NCBI RefSeq assembly: GCF_001050275.1
Contig: NZ_BBYA01000001.1
Coordinates: 1 to 64,000 of the forward strand
Length of the DNA: 64,000 nt
DNA from: Leptolinea tardivitalis
Lineage (GTDB): Bacteria; Chloroflexota; Anaerolineae; Anaerolineales; Anaerolineaceae
Reading direction: 5' to 3'
The notes below the pieces were generated by a model, which saw nothing but the letters and a program-made list of their open reading frames with translations, was not told the DNA's origin and searched no databases. This document shows positions 17,472-26,360 of this stretch, piece by piece (within the stretch, counting starts at the first letter, position 1; each line of letters opens with the position of its first letter). Made by a program: the position numbers and the translations under genes.

Positions 17472-18593
17472 ATGAACGCTGAATCTCTTGCCTCATCCAT
17501 AACACATCTCTATTCAACACTCGGGTTGGAGAGCACCCAGCCAGTTTCGATCATACCGGGTGGCCTGCTTCTGGGAAAACACCATCCACTCCATAACCCG
17601 TCTCATCCATTGTTGATCACTGGCATTTCGGATACGAATCAATGCAGTGAGATTTATTCCATCCTTTCCTGTGTCTATCCCGATGATCAGACTGTGAAAA
17701 TCGTTTTTGAGCAGGCCGGTACCACTTCTTCTTGTACTGAGCTGCTTTTGGCTGACCTGAAAAAGGGGCTGGAGATCAAGGATGCATCTCTTGTAAACCT
17801 GTTGGTGATGCCATTATCGAAAGACAATGCCTTTGAGGAATTTCAAGAGATTATTGCCCATTTACGGGCACCCAATGGTTGTCCATGGGATCGTGAACAA
17901 ACACATTTAAGTCTTCGGAATAATCTACTGGAAGAAACCTATGAAACTCTGGAAACCATAGACCGCAATGATATTGCTGGAATGCAGGAAGAATTTGGTG
18001 ATTTGCTTTTGCAGATCGTCTTGCATGCTCAAATTGCTGCCGAAGCCGGTGAGTTCCGCATGGAAGATGTTGTGTCTGGAATATACCGCAAGATTGTACG
18101 GCGGCATCCACACGTTTTTAGCGGTACAGAAGTCACCGGGGTAGGAAATGTTTTACAGAATTGGGAAAAACTCAAACAACAGGAACGGGCGGATAAAGGG
18201 GTACCGGAAAAAGGTCTGTTGGATGGTGTGCCTGTAATATTGCCTTCACTTACACAAGCCCAGGAACTGCAAGACAGGGCAGCCCGGGTTGGTTTCGACT
18301 GGCCGTCCATTGAACCGGTCTGGGATAAGGTGATGGAAGAATTGGATGAAGTAAAGAAAGCCACATCACCGGAAGAAGTGGAAAAGGAATTAGGAGATCT
18401 ACTATTCGCCGTGGTTAATCTGATCCGCTGGTACAAAGTAGATTCTGAAAGTGCTTTGCGCGGAACCAACCAGAAGTTCCGTCGGCGGTTCAAACACATT
18501 GAAAAAAGCGCCAGAAAAATAGGACGGGATTTACCATCCATGTCATTGGATGAGATGGACGAGTATTGGAACGAAGCCAAGAGATTTGAATGA
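17472..18593 (+). CDS. mazG: MazG-family nucleoside triphosphate pyrophosphohydrolase
   Basis: A 373-residue protein with two MazG domains from about residue 115. The first has WDREQTHLSLRNNLLEETYE and EEFGDLLLQIVLHAQ; the second has EELDEVKKATSPEEVEKELG then DLLFAV. The EExxE/ExxD acidic residues bind magnesium. MazG hydrolyses NTPs to NMP and pyrophosphate and is thought to cleanse damaged nucleotides. The first 110 residues resemble the tail of a tetrapyrrole-methylase domain, which is whole in YabN-type fusions; here the SAM-binding start seems missing. It probably belongs to its own unit after the superoperon terminator. Confidence 0.88.
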   Translation: MNAESLASSITHLYSTLGLESTQPVSIIPGGLLLGKHHPLHNPSHPLLITGISDTNQCSEIYSILSCVYPDDQTVKIVFEQAGTTSSCTELLLADLKKGLEIKDASLVNLLVMPLSKDNAFEEFQEIIAHLRAPNGCPWDREQTHLSLRNNLLEETYETLETIDRNDIAGMQEEFGDLLLQIVLHAQIAAEAGEFRMEDVVSGIYRKIVRRHPHVFSGTEVTGVGNVLQNWEKLKQQERADKGVPEKGLLDGVPVILPSLTQAQELQDRAARVGFDWPSIEPVWDKVMEELDEVKKATSPEEVEKELGDLLFAVVNLIRWYKVDSESALRGTNQKFRRRFKHIEKSARKIGRDLPSMSLDEMDEYWNEAKRFE

Positions 18594-18614
18594 AATCTAT
18601 TGCGAATATTCTGC

Positions 18615-18768
18615 AGGGTAGAAGCAGATGGTGCGCTTCTATGAATGCGTAAAGGTCATTTCTCCATCTGCCTTTTCCGGTAGATGGAGTCTGGGATATG
18701 TCATCGGTAGAAGCAACCGGAGCAGGGTTGTGAATTTCGGATGATTGTATGCCGGTTGCTTCTACCCT
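18615..18768. repeat. Multi-stem palindromic intergenic element
   Basis: The 240-bp gap between the convergent mazG and HAD genes is packed with inverted repeats. AGGGTAGAAGC (18615-18625) is complementary to GCTTCTACCCT (18758-18768). GGTAGAAGCAACCGG (18706-18720) pairs perfectly with 18752-18766. CTCCATCT (18662-18669) pairs with AGATGGAG (18682-18689). The two TAGAAGC segments compete for the same partner. It has no coding frame. It could act as a bidirectional terminator or be a REP/MITE-type unit. Confidence 0.55.
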
Positions 18769-18833
18769 ACAAAATGTACAGGGAACCTATTTGTTGGAAT
18801 AAGAATACAGGCATGTAACATGGTATGACTTCG

Positions 18834-19466
18834 TCAGGCGAGGAATATACCGTGTTCGGCCAAATCAGATTTCAATTGCACCGCCGATTTGAAAAGAATG
18901 GTTTGAAACCCTAAATCCCTGGCGGCATCTATATTCGGTTTATGGTCATCAATAAAAATACAATCACCTGCAGCGCGGCTGGTGCGTTGAAGTAGAATGC
19001 CGAAAATTTCAGGCCCTGGCTTAATACACTTCACCAGACCTGAAATGACCATATCATCAAACAGGTCAAAGAAAGGATACTTTTTTCGGACCTGTGTAAA
19101 TTTCTCAAAGGACCAATTACTCAAACCAAAAAGCGGATAATTCTGTTCCTTAAGGGACGTTAAAATATCAACTACCGGCTGATTGCATCCGCGAACAGTT
19201 TCGAGATAACGTTCATCATAGGCATGGATCAAATCTGCATATTGAGGAAATCGGTCTGACAACATGGCAACACCCTCAACATACGGTCTGCCACGGTCAA
19301 ATTCCTCGTTCCATTCGAAAAAACCAACCTCGGAGAGAAATTTATCCACTGCCACCGGATCATTGTCCATTAATTTATCGAATAAATAATGTGGATTCCA
19401 ATCCATCAAAACACCGCCAAAATCAAAAACGATGGCGGGCGCTGCTTGTGTTATCACATGTGTCAT
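18834..19466 (-). CDS. HAD-superfamily hydrolase, YihX-like
   Basis: A 210-residue HAD phosphatase. Motif I is VFDFGGVLMDW with the nucleophile Asp, motif II is LFGLSNWS, motif III the Lys of KCIKPGPEIF, and motif IV FIDDHKPNIDAA. A helical cap follows motif I, so it is subclass I. The pattern resembles YihX-type sugar-phosphate phosphatases and epoxide-hydrolase N-domain-like HADs, but the substrate cannot be told. It is convergent with mazG and divergent from the next membrane gene. Confidence 0.85.
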   Translation of the reverse strand: MTHVITQAAPAIVFDFGGVLMDWNPHYLFDKLMDNDPVAVDKFLSEVGFFEWNEEFDRGRPYVEGVAMLSDRFPQYADLIHAYDERYLETVRGCNQPVVDILTSLKEQNYPLFGLSNWSFEKFTQVRKKYPFFDLFDDMVISGLVKCIKPGPEIFGILLQRTSRAAGDCIFIDDHKPNIDAARDLGFQTILFKSAVQLKSDLAEHGIFLA

Positions 19467-19574
19467 CGATTCAATTCCTGTCTGTAAAAAATGTCGAATC
19501 GAATTCTACCCCGGGAAACTGCCTGCGGCATGGCATTTTACCGACTGATACGCATGGATGGAACTGTTTATGGC

Positions 19575-19580
19575 TATAAT
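19575..19580 (+). promoter_or_regulatory. Consensus -10 hexamer before the GT-C-like gene
   Basis: A perfect TATAAT lies 30 bases before the ATG at 19611. No convincing -35 is present 16-18 bases upstream. The short predicted leader lacks a Shine-Dalgarno sequence. Confidence 0.35.
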
Positions 19581-19610
19581 GAACGGAAATCTTTTCTAAC
19601 TGGTTCCTGT

Positions 19611-21641
19611 ATGAACTTTCTTCGAAAAATCACCCGTCATCCCCTCGCATTTCCTGTTTTTCTGCTTGCCACCATGTTGATTGCCTATGGTTATCAAATC
19701 AATCGGATGGGTTTTTACTGGGATGATTGGCCGACTGTTTACCTTGCCAGTCTAAAAAATTCCCATAATTTCTGGAGATTTTTCGCGTATGACCGGCCTC
19801 TGTCGGCCTGGTTATATGTTCTTCTGACGCCGCTCATCGGGATTAATCCCACTGCCTGGCAGTTCTTTGCCATTATTGCCCGATGGGCCGGCTGTCTGGG
19901 ATTCTGGATTTTCTTCAAACAACTCTGGCCCGATCGAAAACTGGAGGCTGGCTTCGCTACACTTCTACTAGCCATCTATCCGGGGTTTTCACAGCAGCCA
20001 ATTTCATTGACTTATAGTTTGTTCTGGGTATTGTATGCCCTGTTCCTTTGGTCTCTCGTGGCCAGTCTGGCCGCCATAAAAAACCCCAAGCATCGGATTT
20101 GGTTGACGATTCTGGCGTTACTGGCTTCATTGATTGAAACCATGTCCATGGAGTATGTCATTGGATTGGAATTGTTACGTCCAGTATTCTTCTTGCTTTT
20201 GATGATTCAAATGGGTATTCATTGGAAGGAAGCTATAAAAAAAGCCCTGTTGAAATGGACTCCCTATGTTGGAGTTTTATGTGTCTTTGTTTATTACCGG
20301 TTTGTTTATTATCCTCAAATTCACACGGATCCCGAGGCCAACGCGCCTCTTCTCTTGCGCGAAATTCTGGTACATCCATTGCCGGGACTAACGCATCTTT
20401 TTCAGAATATGGCACAGGACTTATCTCAGGCGCTGGTATTTGCCTGGAGCAAGTCTATTGTGCCCGCAGAAATTGATTTCACGCATACCACCACCCTGTT
20501 TGCTTATGCCATCGGACTTGTGATGGCCATTCTGGCAGTTATGTTTATGAAACAGCATGCCGTCGCCGGGCGGGATGTTTCTGACACTGACCATTTTCCG
20601 TTGCAGTCTGTTCTACTGGGTTTCATAGCCGTCATTATGGGCGGGCTGCCTGTCTGGAGCACCAACCGGCAGATTATCCTGGGAATGTGGTCAGACAGAT
20701 TTTCTCTCGGTTTAATGTTTGGAATAGCGATTTTGCTGGCCGGACTGGCTGGCTGGTTTTCTCAAAATCCATTCAGACGGGCGGTATTCCTTTCTGTATT
20801 TCTCGCACTAGGCACCGCTTTTCAGGTTCAGAATACGGCAAAATACAAATTAAACTGGGATGCGCAAAAGGATTATTACAACCAGATAGTATGGCGGATA
20901 CCGGATGTTAAAGAAGGCACGGCTATTCTGGGAAACAAAGTACCCACAGGTCTATCGGCTGAATATTCGGCTGGATTCGGATTGAATGTCATCTATGCCA
21001 ACGGAGAAAATTCAGACCTTCCCATCTGGTTCTTCAGTGCCATATCTGACCGGGGAGGTTCCATCCCTGATTATGTGGAAGGTATTCCACTGAAATTCGA
21101 ATTGCGAGATATAAAATTCGATAGCACAACCTCAAAAGGCCTCGCTGTTTATTATAAATATGGCGAATCATGCCTGCGGGTGATGACATCACAGGATAAA
21201 ACGTATCCAAATCTCGATGACAGCGAAAGTGAATTGCTGTCCATTTCACATCCTGACCAGATAATAACAGAGGCTGCATCAAAATCACTTCCTTCTGAAT
21301 TGTTTGGAAGTGAAGCCTCACATGGTTGGTGTTATTATTTCCAAAAAGCTGATCTGGCTCGGCAATCCGGTCAATGGCAAAAGGTTCTTGATCTCCATCA
21401 TGCGGCTGTTAATTCTGGATTGGGACCGAAAAATGGAACAGAATATGCTCCAATAATCGAGGCACTGGGGCATTCCGGTTCGTGGGAGGAAGCCCGAAAA
21501 CTCACTAACAGGGCCGTTGAATTAACTGGAAACGCAAAACCCTATTTTTGTCAGATTTGGGATTCTCTGAAAACCCTTGATGGCAGCCAAACTGTGTATG
21601 AAACGGTAATACACGATTTAGATTGTGGAGAAATCAGGTAA
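19611..21641 (+). CDS. Polytopic GT-C-like membrane protein with soluble C-terminus
   Basis: This 676-residue protein (start 19611; the frame is open from 19491 but the added residues look non-native) has about ten hydrophobic segments. The first external loop carries MGFYWDDWPTVYLA, an acidic pair typical of GT-C lipid-linked sugar transferases such as PMT/ArnT relatives. After residue about 420 it is soluble and ends in a helical TPR-like part (ARQSGQWQKVLDLHHAAVNS and SWEEARKLTNRAVEL). The acceptor is unknown. Function rests on topology and one motif only. It stands alone between the HAD gene and the nuo operon. Confidence 0.7.
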   Translation: MNFLRKITRHPLAFPVFLLATMLIAYGYQINRMGFYWDDWPTVYLASLKNSHNFWRFFAYDRPLSAWLYVLLTPLIGINPTAWQFFAIIARWAGCLGFWIFFKQLWPDRKLEAGFATLLLAIYPGFSQQPISLTYSLFWVLYALFLWSLVASLAAIKNPKHRIWLTILALLASLIETMSMEYVIGLELLRPVFFLLLMIQMGIHWKEAIKKALLKWTPYVGVLCVFVYYRFVYYPQIHTDPEANAPLLLREILVHPLPGLTHLFQNMAQDLSQALVFAWSKSIVPAEIDFTHTTTLFAYAIGLVMAILAVMFMKQHAVAGRDVSDTDHFPLQSVLLGFIAVIMGGLPVWSTNRQIILGMWSDRFSLGLMFGIAILLAGLAGWFSQNPFRRAVFLSVFLALGTAFQVQNTAKYKLNWDAQKDYYNQIVWRIPDVKEGTAILGNKVPTGLSAEYSAGFGLNVIYANGENSDLPIWFFSAISDRGGSIPDYVEGIPLKFELRDIKFDSTTSKGLAVYYKYGESCLRVMTSQDKTYPNLDDSESELLSISHPDQIITEAASKSLPSELFGSEASHGWCYYFQKADLARQSGQWQKVLDLHHAAVNSGLGPKNGTEYAPIIEALGHSGSWEEARKLTNRAVELTGNAKPYFCQIWDSLKTLDGSQTVYETVIHDLDCGEIR

Positions 21642-21658
21642 AAATAAGCCATCTATTT

Positions 21659-21685
21659 TTTACAGACCGGCTTTTATGTTAGAAT
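21659..21685 (+). promoter_or_regulatory. Promoter of the nuo operon (candidate)
   Basis: TTTACA (21659-21664) and TAGAAT (21680-21685) are separated by 15 bases, slightly short for a sigma-70-type promoter. They lie 50 bases before nuoA with no other gene in between. Confidence 0.45.
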
Positions 21686-21736
21686 AACTTCAGTAACTGA
21701 TCATAATTTACCCTGGGAGAAGAGAAAAACATCAAC

Positions 21737-22093
21737 ATGGTCAATGATTGGGTATACATCGGCCTGTTTATTCTCATTTCGCTCTTTCTTCCGGCGGCGG
21801 CGATTCTTATTGCCGGGTGGCTTGCACCTAAAAAACCGAATAAAATCAAAAATTCCACGTATGAATGTGGGATAGAAACCGTGGGGGATACCTGGGTTCA
21901 ATTCAGAGTGCAGTATTACATTTACGCACTCGTTTTCCTTGTATTTGATGTTGAGACGGTATTCCTGTATCCATGGGCGGTTGCCTACCGCCAGTTGACA
22001 TTATTCGCCGTACTTGAAGCGGTGGTGTTCCTGCTTCTTCTCGCTGGTGGTCTCATCTATGCCTGGAAGAAGGGAGCCCTTCAATGGAATTGA
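21737..22093 (+). CDS. nuoA: NADH-quinone oxidoreductase subunit A
   Basis: The 118-residue protein has three membrane helices and the conserved loop YECGIETVGDTWVQFRVQYY followed by LVFDVETVFLYPWAV. The Cys-containing loop lies by the quinone cavity. NuoA joins the membrane arm to the peripheral arm of complex I. It is the first gene of an operon that continues directly with nuoH; nuoB, nuoC and nuoD, which usually come next, are missing. Confidence 0.95.
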   Translation: MVNDWVYIGLFILISLFLPAAAILIAGWLAPKKPNKIKNSTYECGIETVGDTWVQFRVQYYIYALVFLVFDVETVFLYPWAVAYRQLTLFAVLEAVVFLLLLAGGLIYAWKKGALQWN

Positions 22094-22124
22094 CAGGCTT
22101 CAATTATCCGGATAAGGGGGGGCT

Positions 22125-23336
22125 ATGACTTTTTGGACAGACCCCATCGGATTGCTGGATGCCTGGCTTTTCGCCGTGTTAACAGGTTGGGGATTGCCGG
22201 CAGATGTTTCCCGGATCATCCTGTACATCCTGGGTGGATTTGTGCTGGCAACAGGTGCGATGGTTTTTACTGTTTTCCTGATCTGGCTGGAACGGAAACT
22301 GATCGGCCGTTTTCAGGATCGGTTTGGACCCAACCGTGTGGGCCCGTTTGGTATTTTCCAGACGGTTGCAGATATGTTGAAGATTTTTACTAAGGAATTC
22401 ATAACCCCTGACGGTGCAGACCTCATTCCCTATAACCTGGCTCCCATTTTATCGGTGGCAGGGGTGTTGTTCGTATGGGCTGTTCTTCCATTTGCCATCA
22501 ATATGCTCGGTGTGAACCTGAATGTGGGTGTGCTCTATGTTGTGGCCGCCGGTGCGATTGGTGAACTTGGAATGATCCTGGCCGGGTGGGGCTCCAATAA
22601 CAAATTCGCCTTGATTGGAGCGTTCCGGGCTATCGGTCAGATGATTTCCTATGAAGTTCCCATGATCCTGACGTTGCTCGTTCCGGTAATGTTCACCGGT
22701 TCCATGGGTTTGAATGACATTGTAAAGGCTCAAAATCCCTGGTTTGTGGTGGTTGCACCTCTGGCCGCTTTTATTTTCTTTATTTCCCAGGTGGCTGAAA
22801 ATGCACGTGCTCCGTTTGACCTGACGGAAGCCGAATCGGAATTGGTGGCTGGTTTTAATATTGAATACTCTGGACTGAAATTCGGCATGTTCTATGTGGC
22901 TGAATTTCTTCATGCCTTTACCATCTCAGTTTTGTTTGCTGTGATCTTCCTGGGTGGCTGGCTCGGACCGGGAGCGGAAAAGTACCCCTGGCTGGGTCTG
23001 CTCTATACCATGATTAAAACCACCGTCGTATTCTTCACCATACTGTTAATGCGGGCGGGATTGCCTCGTTTCCGGATTGACCAGGTGATGGACTTGAATT
23101 GGAAATTATTTACTCCTCTTGCGATCGGTATCCTGATCGTGACGGCAGTGGTTGATAAATCTCTCGCGTTGTTTACACCAACAATCCGTGTACTGGGATT
23201 GCTGGCTGCCAATCTGGTAATGCTGCTGGTAACCCTGCGTTTCTTGAAAATTTTCGCACAGAAGAAACGCCGCCCGCTGGTTGTTCCCAGTGCATCCACT
23301 GAATTACCGGATGACATCAGCGAGGTGCTTTTATGA
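22125..23336 (+). CDS. nuoH: NADH-quinone oxidoreductase subunit H
   Basis: A 403-residue membrane protein with about eight helices. It has the family motifs ERKLIGRFQDRFGPNRVGPF, DLTEAESELVAGFNIEYSG and FRAIGQMISYEVPM, which form the quinone-binding channel at the arm junction. It is longer than usual through a hydrophilic C-terminal tail. The final ATGA overlaps nuoJ. Confidence 0.96.
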   Translation: MTFWTDPIGLLDAWLFAVLTGWGLPADVSRIILYILGGFVLATGAMVFTVFLIWLERKLIGRFQDRFGPNRVGPFGIFQTVADMLKIFTKEFITPDGADLIPYNLAPILSVAGVLFVWAVLPFAINMLGVNLNVGVLYVVAAGAIGELGMILAGWGSNNKFALIGAFRAIGQMISYEVPMILTLLVPVMFTGSMGLNDIVKAQNPWFVVVAPLAAFIFFISQVAENARAPFDLTEAESELVAGFNIEYSGLKFGMFYVAEFLHAFTISVLFAVIFLGGWLGPGAEKYPWLGLLYTMIKTTVVFFTILLMRAGLPRFRIDQVMDLNWKLFTPLAIGILIVTAVVDKSLALFTPTIRVLGLLAANLVMLLVTLRFLKIFAQKKRRPLVVPSASTELPDDISEVLL

Positions 23337-23848
23337 CCGCAGTACAAATTGTGTTCCTGGCTGTGGCAGCTCTAACCCTGGCTGCCGCGGTGATGGTTGT
23401 TTCGCTACGCCGTATGATGCAATCTGCCCTCGCCTTGATCCTGGCACTGGTGGGTGTGGCGGTCATTTTTGCATTGCTGGGAAGTGGATTTTTCGCTGTT
23501 TCCCAGGTGGTTGTTTATATCGGTGCCATTGCCATATTGATTATTTTTGCCGTGATGTTGACACAGAATTCCATGAGCCCTGAACACAGTCAGATGAATC
23601 CGGGTTTTCTCTATGCCGCCCTCGGATCTGCTCTGTTGTTTTCCAGCCTGGTTTTTATTCTGTCGATGTGGGTTGGTTTTTATGCCATTCCGGTGAATCT
23701 GGACCCGTCTGTTGATACCATCACTGTACTGGGACTGAGCCTTACCGATCCGCAGGGATTTGCCCTTCCATTTGAAATTGTCTCCGTATTATTGCTGGCC
23801 GCTTTAATCGGGGGTATTTATATTGCCCGCGATCATCACAGAGATTGA
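23333..23848 (+). CDS. nuoJ: NADH-quinone oxidoreductase subunit J
   Basis: The 171-residue protein has five predicted helices and the NuoJ signature AIAILIIFAVMLTQN, including the pi-bulge region VVYIGAIAIL in helix 3. NuoJ links quinone chemistry to the antiporter-like subunits. It overlaps nuoH by 4 bases and ends 5 bases before nuoK. Confidence 0.93.
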   Translation: MTAVQIVFLAVAALTLAAAVMVVSLRRMMQSALALILALVGVAVIFALLGSGFFAVSQVVVYIGAIAILIIFAVMLTQNSMSPEHSQMNPGFLYAALGSALLFSSLVFILSMWVGFYAIPVNLDPSVDTITVLGLSLTDPQGFALPFEIVSVLLLAALIGGIYIARDHHRD

Positions 23849-23853
23849 ATGCC

Positions 23854-24162
23854 ATGATACCGCTCTCGTGGATTCTTGCTTTTTCACTGGCTTTGTTTTT
23901 TATTGGCCTGTTTGGTGCCATAGCCCGGAAGAATGCCATCAGCATTTTAATGGGCATTGAACTTATGTTAAATGCTGTGAACATTAATCTTCTGGCATTC
24001 TGGCGTTATTTGTATTCAGCCCATATGAATGGTCTGGTTTTCATAGCGGTTGTTTTTGCTGTAGCGGCTGCTGAAACAGCTGTCGGATTGGCATTGATCA
24101 TTTCGGCTTATCGCAACCGGCGGACTATTACCGCTGGTGATTTTGATTCTTTGAAAGGTTGA
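23854..24162 (+). CDS. nuoK: NADH-quinone oxidoreductase subunit K
   Basis: The 102-residue protein has three helices with membrane glutamates in MGIELMLNAVNINLLAF and AAETAVGLALIIS, both conserved in NuoK. An in-frame TTG at 23845 overlaps the nuoJ stop, but the ATG at 23854 gives the usual length. NuoK is related to MrpC and carries part of the proton path. Confidence 0.94.
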   Translation: MIPLSWILAFSLALFFIGLFGAIARKNAISILMGIELMLNAVNINLLAFWRYLYSAHMNGLVFIAVVFAVAAAETAVGLALIISAYRNRRTITAGDFDSLKG

Positions 24163-24175
24163 GGCTTCCAGAACT

Positions 24176-26356
24176 GTGGCAATAGAAAAACTCCTCTGGT
24201 TGATCCCGCTGCCTCCGCTGATTGCCTTTGTGCTGATTTCACTTGGTGCAAACCGATCACGCGGACTCAGTCATTCACTGGCTGTGGCTGGCGCCGGACT
24301 TTCCTGGCTTGGGAGTATGTTTGTGTTCTGGAAAGCTTTACAGGTCAAAGACCTGACCGGGTTCCCGATAATTTCAACCATTAACTGGCTTCCGATGGGA
24401 GCAGAGTGGTTGAAGGTCGGGATACGCATAGACCCATTAAGTGCCGTTACCCTGTTCTTCGTCGCCTGGACAATTTTGTGTATTTTTATCTATAGCATTG
24501 GATATCACAATTACAATGCCCCGGCCGGTGTACACGATCAACCTGGCCTGCCGCCCCATGGTGCTTTACATACTTCGGATGAAGGCAAGATTATCCATGT
24601 TCCATCTGTGGAGCCCATGTATGCGCGGTTTTTTGGTCTGATAAGTTTGTTTGCCTTTGCCATGTACCTGCTGGTTATTAGCGACAATTTGCTGACGCTG
24701 TATATCGGCTGGGAAATCATGGGCCTGTGTTCTTATCTGCTCATCGGTTTCTGGTATGCTAAACCATCTGCCCGCGATGCTGCTGTCAAGGCTTTCTTGA
24801 CCACAAGGGTAGGGGATGTGTTTATGCTGCTCGGTCTGGCAGCCCTTTATACATCAACCGGTTCACTGAGCTATGATGTTGTTTTTCGGCCCGATGTGGT
24901 TGTTCAGCTGGCGGCCATACCGACAGGAGTATTCGGGCTTTCACTTGCCGGGCTTTCCGGGCTGCTCTTGTTCATCGGAACGGTTGGAAAATCTGCACAA
25001 TTCCCTTTGCATATCTGGCTGCCCGATGCCATGGAAGGCCCCACACCTGTCTCGGCCATGATCCATGCTGCCACGATGGTTTCTGCCGGTGTATATCTGG
25101 CTGTGCGGGCATTCCCCTTGATCAGTGCAGGTTGGACTCCCGGCAGCCCGCTGACTCCCCCCATGATGGTTTTGGCCGTGATTGGTACATTCACGGCGTT
25201 TTTCGCTGCCAGCATTGCCATAGCACAAAATGACATAAAACGCGTTCTGGCATATTCCACTATCTCTCAATTGGGTTTCATGGTGGCGGCATTGGGAGTT
25301 GGTTCCTATACAGCCGCCGTCTTCCACCTGTTTACTCATGCTTTTTTCAAAGCCCTTTTATTCCTGGGAGCCGGTTCGGTCATACACGGTATGGAACATG
25401 GCGCCCTGGCGGAAGATGATCCTGTAGACGTGCAGGATATGTTTCATATGGGTGGATTGCGAAAAACCATGCCATTGACTTTTTGGACGTTTTCGGCCGG
25501 CGGTCTTTCGCTGGCCGGCTTCCCGCTTCTCACAGCCGGATTCTGGTCAAAAGATGAAATTCTTTCCGGCGCTTTTTCGGGCCGGTTCTGGGTGGTATTT
25601 ATTGTATTGGCCATCACTGCCTTGATTACAGCGTTTTACACCGCCCGGCAGATTACCCTTACTTTCCTGGGAACGCCTAGAAGTCAGGCGGCGGGGCATG
25701 CACAGGAAAACAAACCGATCATGACCTACCCGCTGGTGGTTCTGGCTGTATTTGCCATTGGCGCCGGTTGGATTGGCATACCGGCAGGTTTTCCACTAAC
25801 AGGTGCACATCAGGCCGGATGGATCATAACGTTTCTCTCCCCGATGAATCCACTGGAGGGACATTCTCCGGAAGTATTCTCCTCCCTGCCTCTGGTAGTT
25901 TCTCTCGTTGTCTCTATCGGTGGTTTATATCTCGGGTGGCGCGTTTACCGAGGTTATCAGGCCGGGCAGGTAGATCCTGTGGAAAGAGCTCTCGGACCGG
26001 TATTCTCTTTATTAAAGCAGAAATATTATATTGATGAAGTGTATTCGGCTATATTTATCCGTCCAGCCAGATGGATGGCAGAAATATTTACGGCGTTATG
26101 GTTGGACAACCGAATTATTGACGGGATGGTTAACGGCCTGAGTGCCCTGATGCCTGCCTTAGGTTCTCTGCTGCGAAATGGTTTTGACAAACCGGTAATC
26201 AGCAACGGCGGTGATGCGTTGGGGAACAGGCTCATTCATTGGGGACAAATCCTGCGGAAAGTGCAGAGCGGACGGATTCAACAGTATATGTTGTATACCC
26301 TCTGGGTGATTGTCGTTTCAGGAATGGTTGTTTTTTACCTGATGGGAAGAGGATAA
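24176..26356 (+). CDS. nuoL: NADH-quinone oxidoreductase subunit L, extended form
   Basis: A 726-residue antiporter-like subunit with GTG start, about 100 residues longer than common NuoL. Key residues are kept: Glu in YIGWEIMGLCSYLL and Lys in VGKSAQFPLHIWLPDAMEGP. Two insertions explain the length. One is a hydrophilic loop at about residues 111-148. The other adds about 27 residues to the lateral helix, between VNG at 652 and QSG at 699, where about 21 residues are usual (comparison from memory). The second is the change described for complex I with an extra NuoM. NuoL is the distal proton pump whose lateral helix clamps the arm. Confidence 0.94.
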   Translation: MAIEKLLWLIPLPPLIAFVLISLGANRSRGLSHSLAVAGAGLSWLGSMFVFWKALQVKDLTGFPIISTINWLPMGAEWLKVGIRIDPLSAVTLFFVAWTILCIFIYSIGYHNYNAPAGVHDQPGLPPHGALHTSDEGKIIHVPSVEPMYARFFGLISLFAFAMYLLVISDNLLTLYIGWEIMGLCSYLLIGFWYAKPSARDAAVKAFLTTRVGDVFMLLGLAALYTSTGSLSYDVVFRPDVVVQLAAIPTGVFGLSLAGLSGLLLFIGTVGKSAQFPLHIWLPDAMEGPTPVSAMIHAATMVSAGVYLAVRAFPLISAGWTPGSPLTPPMMVLAVIGTFTAFFAASIAIAQNDIKRVLAYSTISQLGFMVAALGVGSYTAAVFHLFTHAFFKALLFLGAGSVIHGMEHGALAEDDPVDVQDMFHMGGLRKTMPLTFWTFSAGGLSLAGFPLLTAGFWSKDEILSGAFSGRFWVVFIVLAITALITAFYTARQITLTFLGTPRSQAAGHAQENKPIMTYPLVVLAVFAIGAGWIGIPAGFPLTGAHQAGWIITFLSPMNPLEGHSPEVFSSLPLVVSLVVSIGGLYLGWRVYRGYQAGQVDPVERALGPVFSLLKQKYYIDEVYSAIFIRPARWMAEIFTALWLDNRIIDGMVNGLSALMPALGSLLRNGFDKPVISNGGDALGNRLIHWGQILRKVQSGRIQQYMLYTLWVIVVSGMVVFYLMGRG

Positions 26357-26360
26357 ACGC

